Below are positions 1 through 5,838 of a stretch of 5,838 nt of DNA, in pieces. Source of the stretch: Chloroflexales bacterium (GTDB lineage Bacteria > Chloroflexota > Chloroflexia > Chloroflexales > Chloroflexaceae); assembly GCA_013336035.1 (NCBI GenBank), contig JAAXUL010000537.1, positions 1-5,838 on the forward strand, written 5' to 3'. The position numbers and the translations under genes are program-made. The notes beneath the pieces are model-generated. The model was not told the origin of the DNA and did not search any database. It saw nothing but the letters and a program-made list of their open reading frames with translations. Numbering within the stretch: position 1 is the stretch's first letter; the number at the start of each line of letters is the position of its first letter.

Positions 1-51
1 CGGCGTGTTCCCACCTGCCGGCGGCGGCGTGTTCCCACCTGCCGGCGGCGG
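1..51 (-). repeat. 24-bp tandem repeat encoding a PPPAGGNT linker
   Basis: Bases 1-24 and 25-48 are identical 24-bp units, and identity continues to base 51 before breaking. The repeat runs off the left edge, so its copy number is unknown. A unit is eight codons, so gain or loss of copies would keep gene A in frame. On the coding strand it reads PPPAGGNT, a flexible, low-complexity spacer typical of interdomain linkers. Confidence 0.85.
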
Positions 52-900
52 GTTGGTATGCACCTGGCCGCCCGCCATGCTGCCCGGCGTGAGCGTAGGC
101 TCGAACCAGTCCTTGAGCAGCTTGTCCATGAAGAACTCGAGGGCCCACTTCTCCTTCTCCTTGCGGTCGCCCTCGGTCGAGAAGTTGCGCACCTCGATCT
201 TGATCGCCCCGTCCTGCTTGAGCTTCTCCAGGCCCGCCTCGATGCCGACCTCGACGAAGTAGTAGCGGCCCGAGAGGCTGGCGCTGAAGTGGTCGTAGAT
301 GCGCTTGAAGTCGGCGGTGATCTTCACGTCGAGGGCGGGTCGCAGGCCGGTGAACTTCAGGTTGTAGATCACGCCCACGGGCGTGGTGCCCTCACTGAAG
401 GCCTGCTCGAGGATGATCGCGCCCTCCTGGTCGAGGGTCAGGCTGAAGGCGGCGCTGTTATCGCCGAGCAGCGAGGGCGTGGTCGCGCCGAGGATCTTCT
501 CGACGGCGTTGAAGGCCCCCGGGGGGGGCGGGTCGGCGCTGGTGCCACCGCCGCCCTGCAGGTTGAGGGCGACGCACTGCACGCTGCCCTCGTCGAAGGG
601 CACGGGCGAGAGCTGCACGCGGCCCGGGGCGAGGGAGGTCAGGCGGGAGCGGATGCGCCGCTCGCTGGCCTCGTCAAGGCCAAGGCTGACCTCGAACATG
701 AGGAAGCCGCCGCCCTTGACCCCGGCCTGCACCGCCGCCGGTTTGTACTTGATAAAGGTGAACTGGGCCCGGTCGTCGGCCCTGCGCCTGGCGAGCTTCA
801 CCGGCGCGGCCAGGTACCAGAACTGGTTCGGGTCGGCGTGGTCGGGAAAGACCGTCACCCCGTCCACGGTGATCGTCTTGCTGCTATTGAGAAGAAGCAT
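1..900 (-). CDS. Gene A: paralog of B and C, unknown function, 3' end outside window
   Basis: I read an open frame of 300 codons from the ATG at 900-898 to the left edge without a stop; the product is therefore partial at its C-terminus. The family is not recognised. The N-terminus (residues 1-35) matches B and C: ML start, GVTVF at 14-18, FWYLAAP at 27-33. FTFIKYK lies at 47-53 and GGGF at 63-66. The central block (144-200) carries LLGDNSAAFSLTLDQEG and ends in a D-F-K-R-I-Y-D-H-F stretch that aligns with B's D-W-D-R-V-Q-K-H-F. A charged, probably helical segment (about 219-275) contains DWFEPTL, like FFEPSL in B. From about 281 the protein becomes a repeated PPPAGGNT linker, so the beta-sandwich domains of B and C are absent from the visible part. 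No signal peptide or membrane segment is seen. The start is fixed by alignment and by the in-frame TGA of gene B 24 nt upstream. The ribosome site is poor (GGGGG at 907-911), which suggests translation coupled to B. Confidence 0.85.
   Translation of the reverse strand, partial: MLLLNSSKTITVDGVTVFPDHADPNQFWYLAAPVKLARRRADDRAQFTFIKYKPAAVQAGVKGGGFLMFEVSLGLDEASERRIRSRLTSLAPGRVQLSPVPFDEGSVQCVALNLQGGGGTSADPPPPGAFNAVEKILGATTPSLLGDNSAAFSLTLDQEGAIILEQAFSEGTTPVGVIYNLKFTGLRPALDVKITADFKRIYDHFSASLSGRYYFVEVGIEAGLEKLKQDGAIKIEVRNFSTEGDRKEKEKWALEFFMDKLLKDWFEPTLTPGSMAGGQVHTNPPPAGGNTPPPAGGNTP
516..528 (-). repeat. C5/G8 homopolymer tract inside gene A
   Basis: The plus strand has five C followed by eight G (G run at 521-528). 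In gene A this encodes the PPPPG stretch near residues 124-128, inside a loop rich in Gly and Pro that is not conserved in B or C. The reading frame stays correct on both sides, because conserved family motifs are found before and after it. A one-base slip would truncate or frameshift the protein. Confidence 0.7.
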
Positions 901-924
901 AGGGAGCCCCCGGTAAGATTCGGC

Positions 925-3183
925 TCACCCGACCGGCACGAGCAGCTCGTCGGCGGCGGCGAGCTTCCAGGGCACAGTGCGCGAGAGGCCATTGGTGAAC
1001 TTGTAGCGCACCTGGTACTCGTAGGCGGTGCGCGTCTCGTCGACGAAGTCGAACTCGAAGTTTCCCCGCTCGCCGGCCGCCCCGAAGCTGATCTGGTCGC
1101 TGAAGCTCACGCCATTGGCCAGATCCTCGTAGCGCAGCTCGACCAGCATCTCCTTCACCCGCTTGCGCACGAAGTCGGCGCTGGCCGGGCTGACCGAGAT
1201 GATGCGGTGGCCGCGCATGCCGGCGTGCACGATGACGCGCCGATCGAGAGTGGCGGAGCGTGGGATCTCGAGCAGGCGGCCGTCCCTGTACATCACGGTG
1301 ACGCTGTAGGTCACGCGCCGCAGGTCAGGGTTCTGCAGGTCGACGGTGAAGGTCTTCGAGGCGTGGTCGGCCTCGGTGAACTCGAAGGAGACCTCCTCCT
1401 CGATCCGTCTGTCCGGATCTTTGTAGCCCACATCGACGAAGACCCGGTCCACCTCGAGCCAGTTGAAGCTGGGCGCGATGTCGAGGGTGCGCTTCTTCGG
1501 GAAGGGGTCGCGTGCGATCACCCGCTCCTCGTCGGTCTCGACCCAGGGCATCTCGATGTCTTTGTGGTTGGCCGCGCGGAAGACGAGCTTGTACTGGAAG
1601 CTGGTCTTCCGCGGGTCGAGCACGAACAGCTTCCAGAGGGCCTCGGGGGCGCGCTCGGTGAGCAGGAAGCTGTCGGCGAGGTTGATGCCGTTGGGCTGGT
1701 CGACGTAGCGCGTGCGCACCTCGACGGTCGGGTACTGGCGCCAGGGGAAGTTCAGGCCGATGATCGGCACCGGCACGATCGCGTACAGCTCGCGCGGGTT
1801 GATCTCGAGCAGCTCCACGTCGGTGATCGTCTCGGGCGAGCTGAGGGCCACGGGCCGCTCGCTGCTGTCGACGTTCTTGAAGTTCACCGTGTAGCTGAGC
1901 CGCACGTCGCGCCGCATGGCGCCATCGGCGACGAGGCTGGCCCAGTCAACCGTGCCGGCGGCAGCGGGCGAGTCGAGGACCACGTTCTTTGGCTGGTCGC
2001 CATACTGCATGCGCACGCTGATCGTGGCGATGCCGTCCTCGTCGAAGCTGGCCCGCGAGCGGGCGGTCACGCGGCGGCGCTCGAACCAGGCGCTGTCGAG
2101 GTCGACGGGGATGATAAACTTCGCCGGGTCGAGCCCCTCCTGGACGATGGTGCGAGTGATCCCGGCCAGGTGGCCCTGGGGGTGGATGGTGCGCTTGACG
2201 GTGGTGCGCTCGCTGATGTTGACGTTGAGCGACTTGCGGTCGATGCGGGTGTAGTCCAGCTTGCTGTAGGTGAAGAGGGCGTTGCGCCCGCGGTACATGT
2301 TCATTGGCGCGAGCCGCTCGAAGAAGCCGGCGGCCTTGTCCCAGCCGTCCTCCTCCTCTTTGAAGGGGTCGAGGCTGGGCTCGAAGAAGGCCTCGGTGAC
2401 CATGTCGCGCACCTGGTTGAGGGCCTCGTCGCGGCGCCCGATCACGCCGTCGGCGTCCTCGCCCTCGGGCACGAAGGTGTCGGCCTCGATCACGATCGCC
2501 CGGCTGTCGATCAGCTCGTCGACGGCCTTGTCGATGTCGGCCGAGAAGAACCAGGTGTTGGCGCCGAAGTGCTCGTCGAAGTGCTTCTGCACGCGGTCCC
2601 AGTCGATCGCCAGGCGGACGCTGTAGGCGGGGCGCAGGGCCAGGTAGTCGAGGCTGTAGACCACCAGCAGCGGCGACATCTCGCCCTGCATGGCCTGCTC
2701 GAGCACGGTGACGCCCTCCTGGTCGAGGGCGACCGAGAAGCCGGCCTGGTTGGTGCCGTAGAGCGAGGGCTTGGCGTGGTGGCTGATCTTCAGCACAAAC
2801 TGGGGCGCCGCGCTGTCGGCCTCGGCCTCGTCGCCGGTCTGCTTGCCGAGCAGCATCAGCTTGACCGTCCCGTCGACCAGGGGCACGGGGGCGAGGCGCG
2901 GCGTATTGCGCAGGCGCAGCTGGCGGCGGGCCTCGTCGCGGATCTCGTCGAGCTCGGCCTGCTCCAGGCCGAGGTTGCAGTCGAAGTTGAGGAAGCCGCC
3001 GTTGCCGGCCCGCCCGCGGTACTTGATCAGCTGGAACTGCGGGATGCGCTGGCGCGTGGCCGGGTCGGTGAGCATGGTGAGGCGCGGGGCCGCGGGCATA
3101 AAGTAGAGCTGCTCGCGGTCGCTGTGGTCGCGGAAGATCGTCACGCCGTTGACGATCAGGTAGGGCGGCTCTAGGTAGAGCAT
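925..3183 (-). CDS. Gene B: 752-aa paralog, N-terminal family module plus four beta-sandwich-like repeats, unknown function
   Basis: The family is not recognised. The N-terminal module (1-205) aligns by eye with A and C: ML start, GVTIF at 13-17, LYFMPAAPR at 26-34, FQLIKYR at 50-56, GGFLNF at 62-67, and the block LYGTNQAGFSVALDQEG at 141-157 followed by LEQAMQGE. A charged segment (about 200-300) contains FFEPSLDP at 266-273. A PQG-x-L element (335-339) is shared with C (PQGTL). From about 372 to the end there are four domains of some 95 residues (roughly 372-465, 466-564, 565-658, 659-752). Each has a strand like V-x-V-x-x-x-Y-x-D, a central hydrophobic or aromatic strand, a Y-x-Y-x-V-x-Y-like strand and a polar edge, as in Ig/Fn3-type folds (inference). 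No signal peptide, membrane helix or catalytic motif is visible. The start is supported by an AAGGAG site 6 nt upstream and by the conserved N-terminus. It lies 108 nt after C and 24 nt before A. Confidence 0.93.
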   Translation of the reverse strand: MLYLEPPYLIVNGVTIFRDHSDREQLYFMPAAPRLTMLTDPATRQRIPQFQLIKYRGRAGNGGFLNFDCNLGLEQAELDEIRDEARRQLRLRNTPRLAPVPLVDGTVKLMLLGKQTGDEAEADSAAPQFVLKISHHAKPSLYGTNQAGFSVALDQEGVTVLEQAMQGEMSPLLVVYSLDYLALRPAYSVRLAIDWDRVQKHFDEHFGANTWFFSADIDKAVDELIDSRAIVIEADTFVPEGEDADGVIGRRDEALNQVRDMVTEAFFEPSLDPFKEEEDGWDKAAGFFERLAPMNMYRGRNALFTYSKLDYTRIDRKSLNVNISERTTVKRTIHPQGHLAGITRTIVQEGLDPAKFIIPVDLDSAWFERRRVTARSRASFDEDGIATISVRMQYGDQPKNVVLDSPAAAGTVDWASLVADGAMRRDVRLSYTVNFKNVDSSERPVALSSPETITDVELLEINPRELYAIVPVPIIGLNFPWRQYPTVEVRTRYVDQPNGINLADSFLLTERAPEALWKLFVLDPRKTSFQYKLVFRAANHKDIEMPWVETDEERVIARDPFPKKRTLDIAPSFNWLEVDRVFVDVGYKDPDRRIEEEVSFEFTEADHASKTFTVDLQNPDLRRVTYSVTVMYRDGRLLEIPRSATLDRRVIVHAGMRGHRIISVSPASADFVRKRVKEMLVELRYEDLANGVSFSDQISFGAAGERGNFEFDFVDETRTAYEYQVRYKFTNGLSRTVPWKLAAADELLVPVG
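928..2070 (-). repeat. Four tandem ~95-aa beta-domain repeats in gene B
   Basis: Divergent protein-level repeats seen by eye. Recurrent elements are VEVRTRYVDQP (487-497), FVDVGYKDPD (582-591) and LVELRYEDLAN (680-690), each followed about 35-40 residues later by a Y-x-x-x-V-x-[YF] strand (FQYKLVFR 529-536, VTYSVTVMYRDG 624-635, YEYQVRYKFTNG 721-732). The first copy (VRMQYGDQ 390-397, LSYTVNF 429-435) is the most diverged. DNA identity between copies is low, so the duplication is old. Confidence 0.75.
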
Positions 3184-3189
3184 CGCTGG

Positions 3190-3195
3190 CTCCTT
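3190..3195 (-). promoter_or_regulatory. Ribosome binding site of gene B
   Basis: The minus strand reads AAGGAG here, with 6 nt before the ATG at 3183-3181. It supports the chosen start of gene B and independent translation initiation downstream of the C-B hairpin. Confidence 0.85.
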
Positions 3196-3226
3196 ACCAA
3201 AATGCGCTAAACGTCGTAGGCCGCGG

Positions 3227-3279
3227 ACCCCCTGCCCCCTCCCTCATTCGTGCAGCGAACAGGAGAGGGGGCGGGGGGT
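3227..3279. repeat. 53-nt imperfect palindrome (REP-like hairpin) between genes C and B
   Basis: The two arms pair around a single centre at base 3253. An outer G/C-rich stem joins 3227-3241 with 3265-3279 (one G-T wobble, otherwise matched). A short mismatched region follows, then an inner TTCG/CGAA stem (3247-3250 with 3256-3259) closes a 5-nt loop. It starts 12 nt after the TAG of gene C and ends 43 nt before the ATG of gene B. No T-run follows on the minus strand, so a classic intrinsic terminator is unlikely. The C-rich and G-rich arms resemble the CCCTC...GAGGG type of dispersed intergenic repeat found in many high-GC genomes (general knowledge, not verified here). It may stop, pause, process or stabilise the operon transcript. 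Confidence 0.8.
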
Positions 3280-3291
3280 GAGGGCCAGCGC

Positions 3292-5532
3292 CTACCCGAC
3301 GGCCTGGGAGAGCTGCGGGACCAGCGTCAGGGTGTCGGTGGTCTCAGGCTCGGTGCGGCGCTGCGAGCCGTCGTTCATGAAGAAGGTCGCCGCCCAGATG
3401 TAGCTGGTCTTGGTCTTATCCTTGAGGTCCACCGTCCACTGCTGGGGCTCGCTGTCGCCGCTGCGGAAGGTGAAGTCCTTGCGGGCCTCGACGCCGGCGC
3501 CGTCGCTGTAGTGCAGCGAGACGCGCACGAGCCGCACCTCGGGGTCGTCGAACATGAAGTCGGGCAGCACATCGACCATCAGGCGGCTGCGCACCGAGGG
3601 GCCGACGGTGATCATGTTCTTGGTCGTGGTGCTCTCGGCGATGGGCTCCTCGGTGCCGTCGAAGTACTTGATCTGGCCCGAGTAGGTGATCGTGCCGGCC
3701 TGCATGTCGGCCACGGGGAAGCTCCACTCGACGGCCGGCTCGTTCTGGCTCAGGGCCACGGCTTTGGTCACGGTGATCTTGTTGGCCGGGTCGCTGTAGG
3801 TCAGGTCGAGGAAGATCAGCTCGACCTGCTCGTTGAGGTTGCCGGTGGCCCGGATCTGTACGCTGCGCATCGCGCCGAAGATATCGTTGATGATCAGCGG
3901 CGTCGATGAGTCCTTGGTCCACGCGCCGAGGATCTCGCGCCCGTCGCGCATCAGGTACTTGACCTGGTACTCGTAGGGCTGGGCCTGGGGCTTCAAGATC
4001 ACCTTCTCGAAGCGGTGCAGGGTGGTACGCTCGTCGATGGTGAAGGCCTGCTGCACCAGGGGCACCTGGTTCGCTTTGTCCTCGTACTTGATCGTCACCT
4101 GGGCGGCGCGGATCTGCTCGAAGTCGAGGTCGCCGGGGACGATGTCGACGGCGAGGATGCCGGTCTGGTCGAGGTTGATCGTCAGCAGGGGCTCGTCGGT
4201 GGTGATCTCGGGCGACTTGAAGGTCCGCGTGGAGCCACGGAAGTTCACCTCGTACCAGTACTTGTACTTCCAGTTGTTGTTGTCGATGTAGGCGGCGAAG
4301 CGGCCCACGTCGTTCGGCGTGGTGAAGCGGTACTCGGCGATCTCCTTGCGCCCGCTCGCCTTCGCGTACTCCATATGGACCTCGACACTGTGCAGGGGCA
4401 GGGCGACGAAGTCGGCGTTGACCTGCACGGCCACGTTGAGCTGCTTGAAGAACTCGTCGTCGCCGTCGATCGCGAGCATGTACTGCTTCCAGTCGAGGGG
4501 CTTGCCGGCCTTGTCCTTGAGCGTGGTCAGGGCGGGCAGGGTCCCCTGGGGGGCCAGGTTCCACTCGGCGGCGCTATTCTCGCGGTACCAGTAGTCGAAG
4601 CTGGCCACCTTGTGGGTCTGGATGTCGCGCCACATGTTGTCGAGGTCGTCGCCGCCCAGGTCCTCGAGCACCTTCTCGGGCACCTTGCGCTGGTCCTCGG
4701 TCAGGGGCGCCAGCGACTGCTGCTGCGCGCGGGTCAGGGTGTCCTCTAGGGTGCGCTGGGCCCAGTCGCGCAGGCGATCCTTGATCTTGCGGTCCTGCTC
4801 GGGGTCGGACAGCGCGAACTCCATGGTGATCTCGCTGCCGGCCGACTCAGACTCCTTCAGGAACTCGCGCAGATCCTCGCGGTAGTGGTCCTCGCTCCAC
4901 CAGCTGACCTCGGTGTCGGTCGACTGGACATACGAGTAGAACTTGTCGGAGTCGAACCAGACGTGCGCGCTCAGGGTCGGCAGCTTGGTCCAGAAGTAGA
5001 GGTCGTAGACCAGCGAGATGGCCGAGGCGCCCTCGCCCTGCATGGCGGCCTCGAAGATCGCCGCGCCGTCCTGGGTCAGCTCGATCGCGAACGAGGCGAC
5101 GTTGTTGCCGAAGAGGGTGGGCTTGCCCGCGCTGCGGATGGTCTGGATGACCTTGCCGTCCTGCTCGAGCAGCATGCGCACGCTGCCGCGGGTGTAGGTG
5201 ATCGTGCCGAACTGCACCTTCGGCGGCGCGCCGGGCCGCTTGGCCGCCTGGTGGCGCTTGTTCAGCCGGTCCTGGAGCAGCCCCTCGAGGAGCTTCATGT
5301 TGGCCTCGGGCACGGCGATCTCGGCGTCGAAGAAGATGTAGCCGCCCTTCACGCCGTCGGGCCGGCTCACCGGCGCGCGATACTTGATGAACTTGAAGAC
5401 CGGCTTGCCCTCCACCAGCCGGAAGCGCGGGCTCTCGGGGAGCACGTAGAAGATGTGCTCGATCTTGTCGTCGCCCCACACTGTCACGCCGGGGACCTCG
5501 GGGAAGACTTCCTGCTTGTCGATGCGGAGCAT
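3292..5532 (-). CDS. Gene C: 746-aa paralog, N-terminal family module plus four beta-sandwich-like repeats, unknown function
   Basis: The protein is colinear with gene B, but I do not recognise the family. The N-terminal module (1-205) has ML start, GVTVW at 15-19, IFYVLPESPRF at 27-37, FKFIKYR at 46-52, GGYIFF at 63-68, and LFGNNVASFAIELTQDG at 140-156 followed by FEAAMQGEG. Residues about 205-305 form a very charged, probably helical or coiled segment (many E, D, R, K, Q; WAQRTLEDTL at 257-266). PQGTL (328-332) matches B. Four beta domains follow (about 370-457, 458-554, 555-649, 650-740), with strands such as VTIKYEDKAN, LDLTYSDPAN and VSLHYSDGAG and partners YEYQVKYLMRDG, YSGQIKYFDG and YIWAATFFMNDG. 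No signal peptide or transmembrane segment is seen. A longer in-frame ATG at 5694 would overlap gene D and add 54 low-complexity residues. The ATG at 5532 has an AAGGAGG site 7 nt upstream and gives the family N-terminus, so I chose it. Confidence 0.93.
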   Translation of the reverse strand: MLRIDKQEVFPEVPGVTVWGDDKIEHIFYVLPESPRFRLVEGKPVFKFIKYRAPVSRPDGVKGGYIFFDAEIAVPEANMKLLEGLLQDRLNKRHQAAKRPGAPPKVQFGTITYTRGSVRMLLEQDGKVIQTIRSAGKPTLFGNNVASFAIELTQDGAAIFEAAMQGEGASAISLVYDLYFWTKLPTLSAHVWFDSDKFYSYVQSTDTEVSWWSEDHYREDLREFLKESESAGSEITMEFALSDPEQDRKIKDRLRDWAQRTLEDTLTRAQQQSLAPLTEDQRKVPEKVLEDLGGDDLDNMWRDIQTHKVASFDYWYRENSAAEWNLAPQGTLPALTTLKDKAGKPLDWKQYMLAIDGDDEFFKQLNVAVQVNADFVALPLHSVEVHMEYAKASGRKEIAEYRFTTPNDVGRFAAYIDNNNWKYKYWYEVNFRGSTRTFKSPEITTDEPLLTINLDQTGILAVDIVPGDLDFEQIRAAQVTIKYEDKANQVPLVQQAFTIDERTTLHRFEKVILKPQAQPYEYQVKYLMRDGREILGAWTKDSSTPLIINDIFGAMRSVQIRATGNLNEQVELIFLDLTYSDPANKITVTKAVALSQNEPAVEWSFPVADMQAGTITYSGQIKYFDGTEEPIAESTTTKNMITVGPSVRSRLMVDVLPDFMFDDPEVRLVRVSLHYSDGAGVEARKDFTFRSGDSEPQQWTVDLKDKTKTSYIWAATFFMNDGSQRRTEPETTDTLTLVPQLSQAVG
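3313..4425 (-). repeat. Four tandem ~90-97-aa beta-domain repeats in gene C
   Basis: Each copy starts with a V-x-[VIL]-x-[YF]-x-[DE]-like strand (VEVHMEYAK 383-391, VTIKYEDKAN 479-488, LDLTYSDPAN 575-584, VSLHYSDGAG 671-680). Each then has an aromatic or hydrophobic strand, a Y-x-x-x-[VIA]-x-[YF] strand and a T-rich end. The first copy closes with SPEITTDEPLLTINL (440-454), matching SPETITDVELLEIN in B (449-462). B and C therefore descend from one already-repeated ancestor. Confidence 0.75.
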
Positions 5533-5539
5533 GCTGATG

Positions 5540-5546
5540 CCTCCTT
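5540..5546 (-). promoter_or_regulatory. Strong ribosome binding site of gene C
   Basis: The minus strand reads AAGGAGG, with 7 nt before the ATG at 5532-5530. This near-perfect site decides between this start and the longer in-frame ATG at 5694, which lies inside gene D. Confidence 0.9.
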
Positions 5547-5551
5547 GTGTG

Positions 5552-5602
5552 CTGGCCGCAGTGGCCAGGCTGTTGGTGCGGGGCCGCGGCACATGCCTGG
5601 CC
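5552..5602 (-). other. Overlapping inverted repeats in the D-C leader
   Basis: On the minus strand GGCCAGGC (5602-5595) can pair with GCCTGGCC (5570-5563) over 8 bases. Part of that second segment can instead pair with GGCCAG (5557-5552) through a 6-bp stem with a 5-nt loop. The two pairings exclude each other. Neither covers the ribosome site of gene C. In such GC-rich sequence short complementary segments also arise by chance, so a regulatory role is only a possibility. Confidence 0.4.
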
Positions 5603-5615
5603 CGAGAGATATCGC

Positions 5616-5838
5616 TCAGAGGGTTATCGTCGTCGTGTCGATGGGCGTCGGGCGGTGCCAGGTCGGGGCGCCGCGCTGGCCCAGCTCGCGCCACTCTAGC
5701 TCGAGGGTGCCGTCGAGGGTCGGGGCCCGCGTGATCAGGAACCAGCGCGCCGCCCAGGTCTCTCGGCGGAGGTAGACCGTCCGCTCGTCGTCGGTGCCGG
5801 CGCCGGCGGCGCTGTAGCGCAGGCGCAGGCGAACCTCG
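5616..5838 (-). CDS. Gene D: C-terminal end of a probable fourth paralog
   Basis: From the right edge I read 73 codons ending in TGA at 5618-5616 on the minus strand; the 5' part is outside the window. The translation starts EVRLRLRYSAAGAG and ends PTPIDTTTITL. Its strand order copies the last beta domain of B and C: a V-x-L-x-x-x-Y strand, a Trp-containing strand (AARWFLIT), a strand with LELEWREL, and a Thr/Leu-rich edge like TDTLTLVP at the end of C. A fourth family member, or at least a protein sharing its terminal domain, is therefore likely. The codon pattern is GC-rich at third positions, as in its neighbours. It ends 83 nt before gene C in the same direction, so it probably belongs to the same operon. 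Whether it carries the N-terminal family module cannot be seen. Confidence 0.75.
   Translation of the reverse strand, partial: EVRLRLRYSAAGAGTDDERTVYLRRETWAARWFLITRAPTLDGTLELEWRELGQRGAPTWHRPTPIDTTTITL

Noticed and set aside
1..51. CRISPR array
   Set aside because: The repeats are adjacent 24-bp units without spacers and are in-frame coding sequence of gene A.
58..3174. 1038-codon open frame on the plus strand opposite A and B
   Set aside because: It is codon-aligned with the minus-strand genes, and its stops would need sense TTA, CTA or TCA codons, which are rare in this GC-rich coding DNA. Its product is rich in low-complexity V/L/E/G/H/D, with no domains, while the minus strand carries conserved paralogous proteins.
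3227..3279. Intrinsic transcription terminator after gene C
   Set aside because: The stem is strong, but there is no T-rich tract after it on the minus strand, and gene B follows at once in the same direction.
5533..5640. Promoter between genes D and C
   Set aside because: A weak AT-rich GATATC stretch is present near 5607-5613, but I found no -35-like element at suitable spacing.
5533..5694. Longer form of gene C starting at the ATG at 5694
   Set aside because: The extension overlaps the end of gene D in another frame, is not similar to the paralogs, and the internal ATG at 5532 has an AAGGAGG site and the conserved family N-terminus.
4015..5775. Plus-strand open frames opposite gene C (4015-4749 and 4885-5775)
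   Set aside because: They are in the same antisense register as the frame above, with similar low-complexity composition and no family match; they are shadows of gene C.

Overview
The window is a GC-rich piece of a bacterial chromosome or other replicon. Codon third positions are almost all G or C, and two of the genes have strong AAGGAG-type Shine-Dalgarno sites. Every real gene lies on the minus strand, so transcription runs from right to left: end of gene D (5616 to beyond 5838), gene C (3292-5532), gene B (925-3183), then gene A (900 to beyond position 1). Gaps of 83, 108 and 24 bases and a single orientation suggest one operon. A high-GC lineage such as Chloroflexota or Myxococcota is plausible, but this is a weak inference because no marker gene is present.

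A, B and C are paralogs. By eye they share a roughly 200-residue N-terminal module: an ML start, a G-V-T-[VI]-[FW] strand, an F-x-[FL]-I-K-Y-[KR] strand, a GG-[FY] turn, and a central block around 'N-x-A-x-F' followed by 'L-x-Q-[ED]-G'. After it come a charged helical segment and, in B and C, four consecutive domains of about 90-100 residues that look like Ig/Fn3-type beta-sandwiches. The visible 73-residue end of D looks like the last of such domains. In A, after the helical segment, the reading frame enters a Pro/Gly/Asn-rich linker built from a 24-bp tandem repeat and then leaves the window, so A may carry a different C-terminal half.

I do not recognise the family. No signal peptides, membrane segments, catalytic motifs, tRNA, rRNA, CRISPR array, transposase or integrase were seen. 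The products look like large, soluble, mainly beta-structured proteins that probably act together or are alternatives of one another, for example as structural, binding or assembly components. Any specific role is speculation.

The non-coding parts are short. The C-B gap holds a 53-nt G/C-rich imperfect palindrome (3227-3279) that resembles REP-type intergenic repeats. The D-C gap holds two mutually exclusive inverted repeats. The B-A gap is only 24 nt and has no good Shine-Dalgarno site. No stretch over 300 bases lacks a gene.
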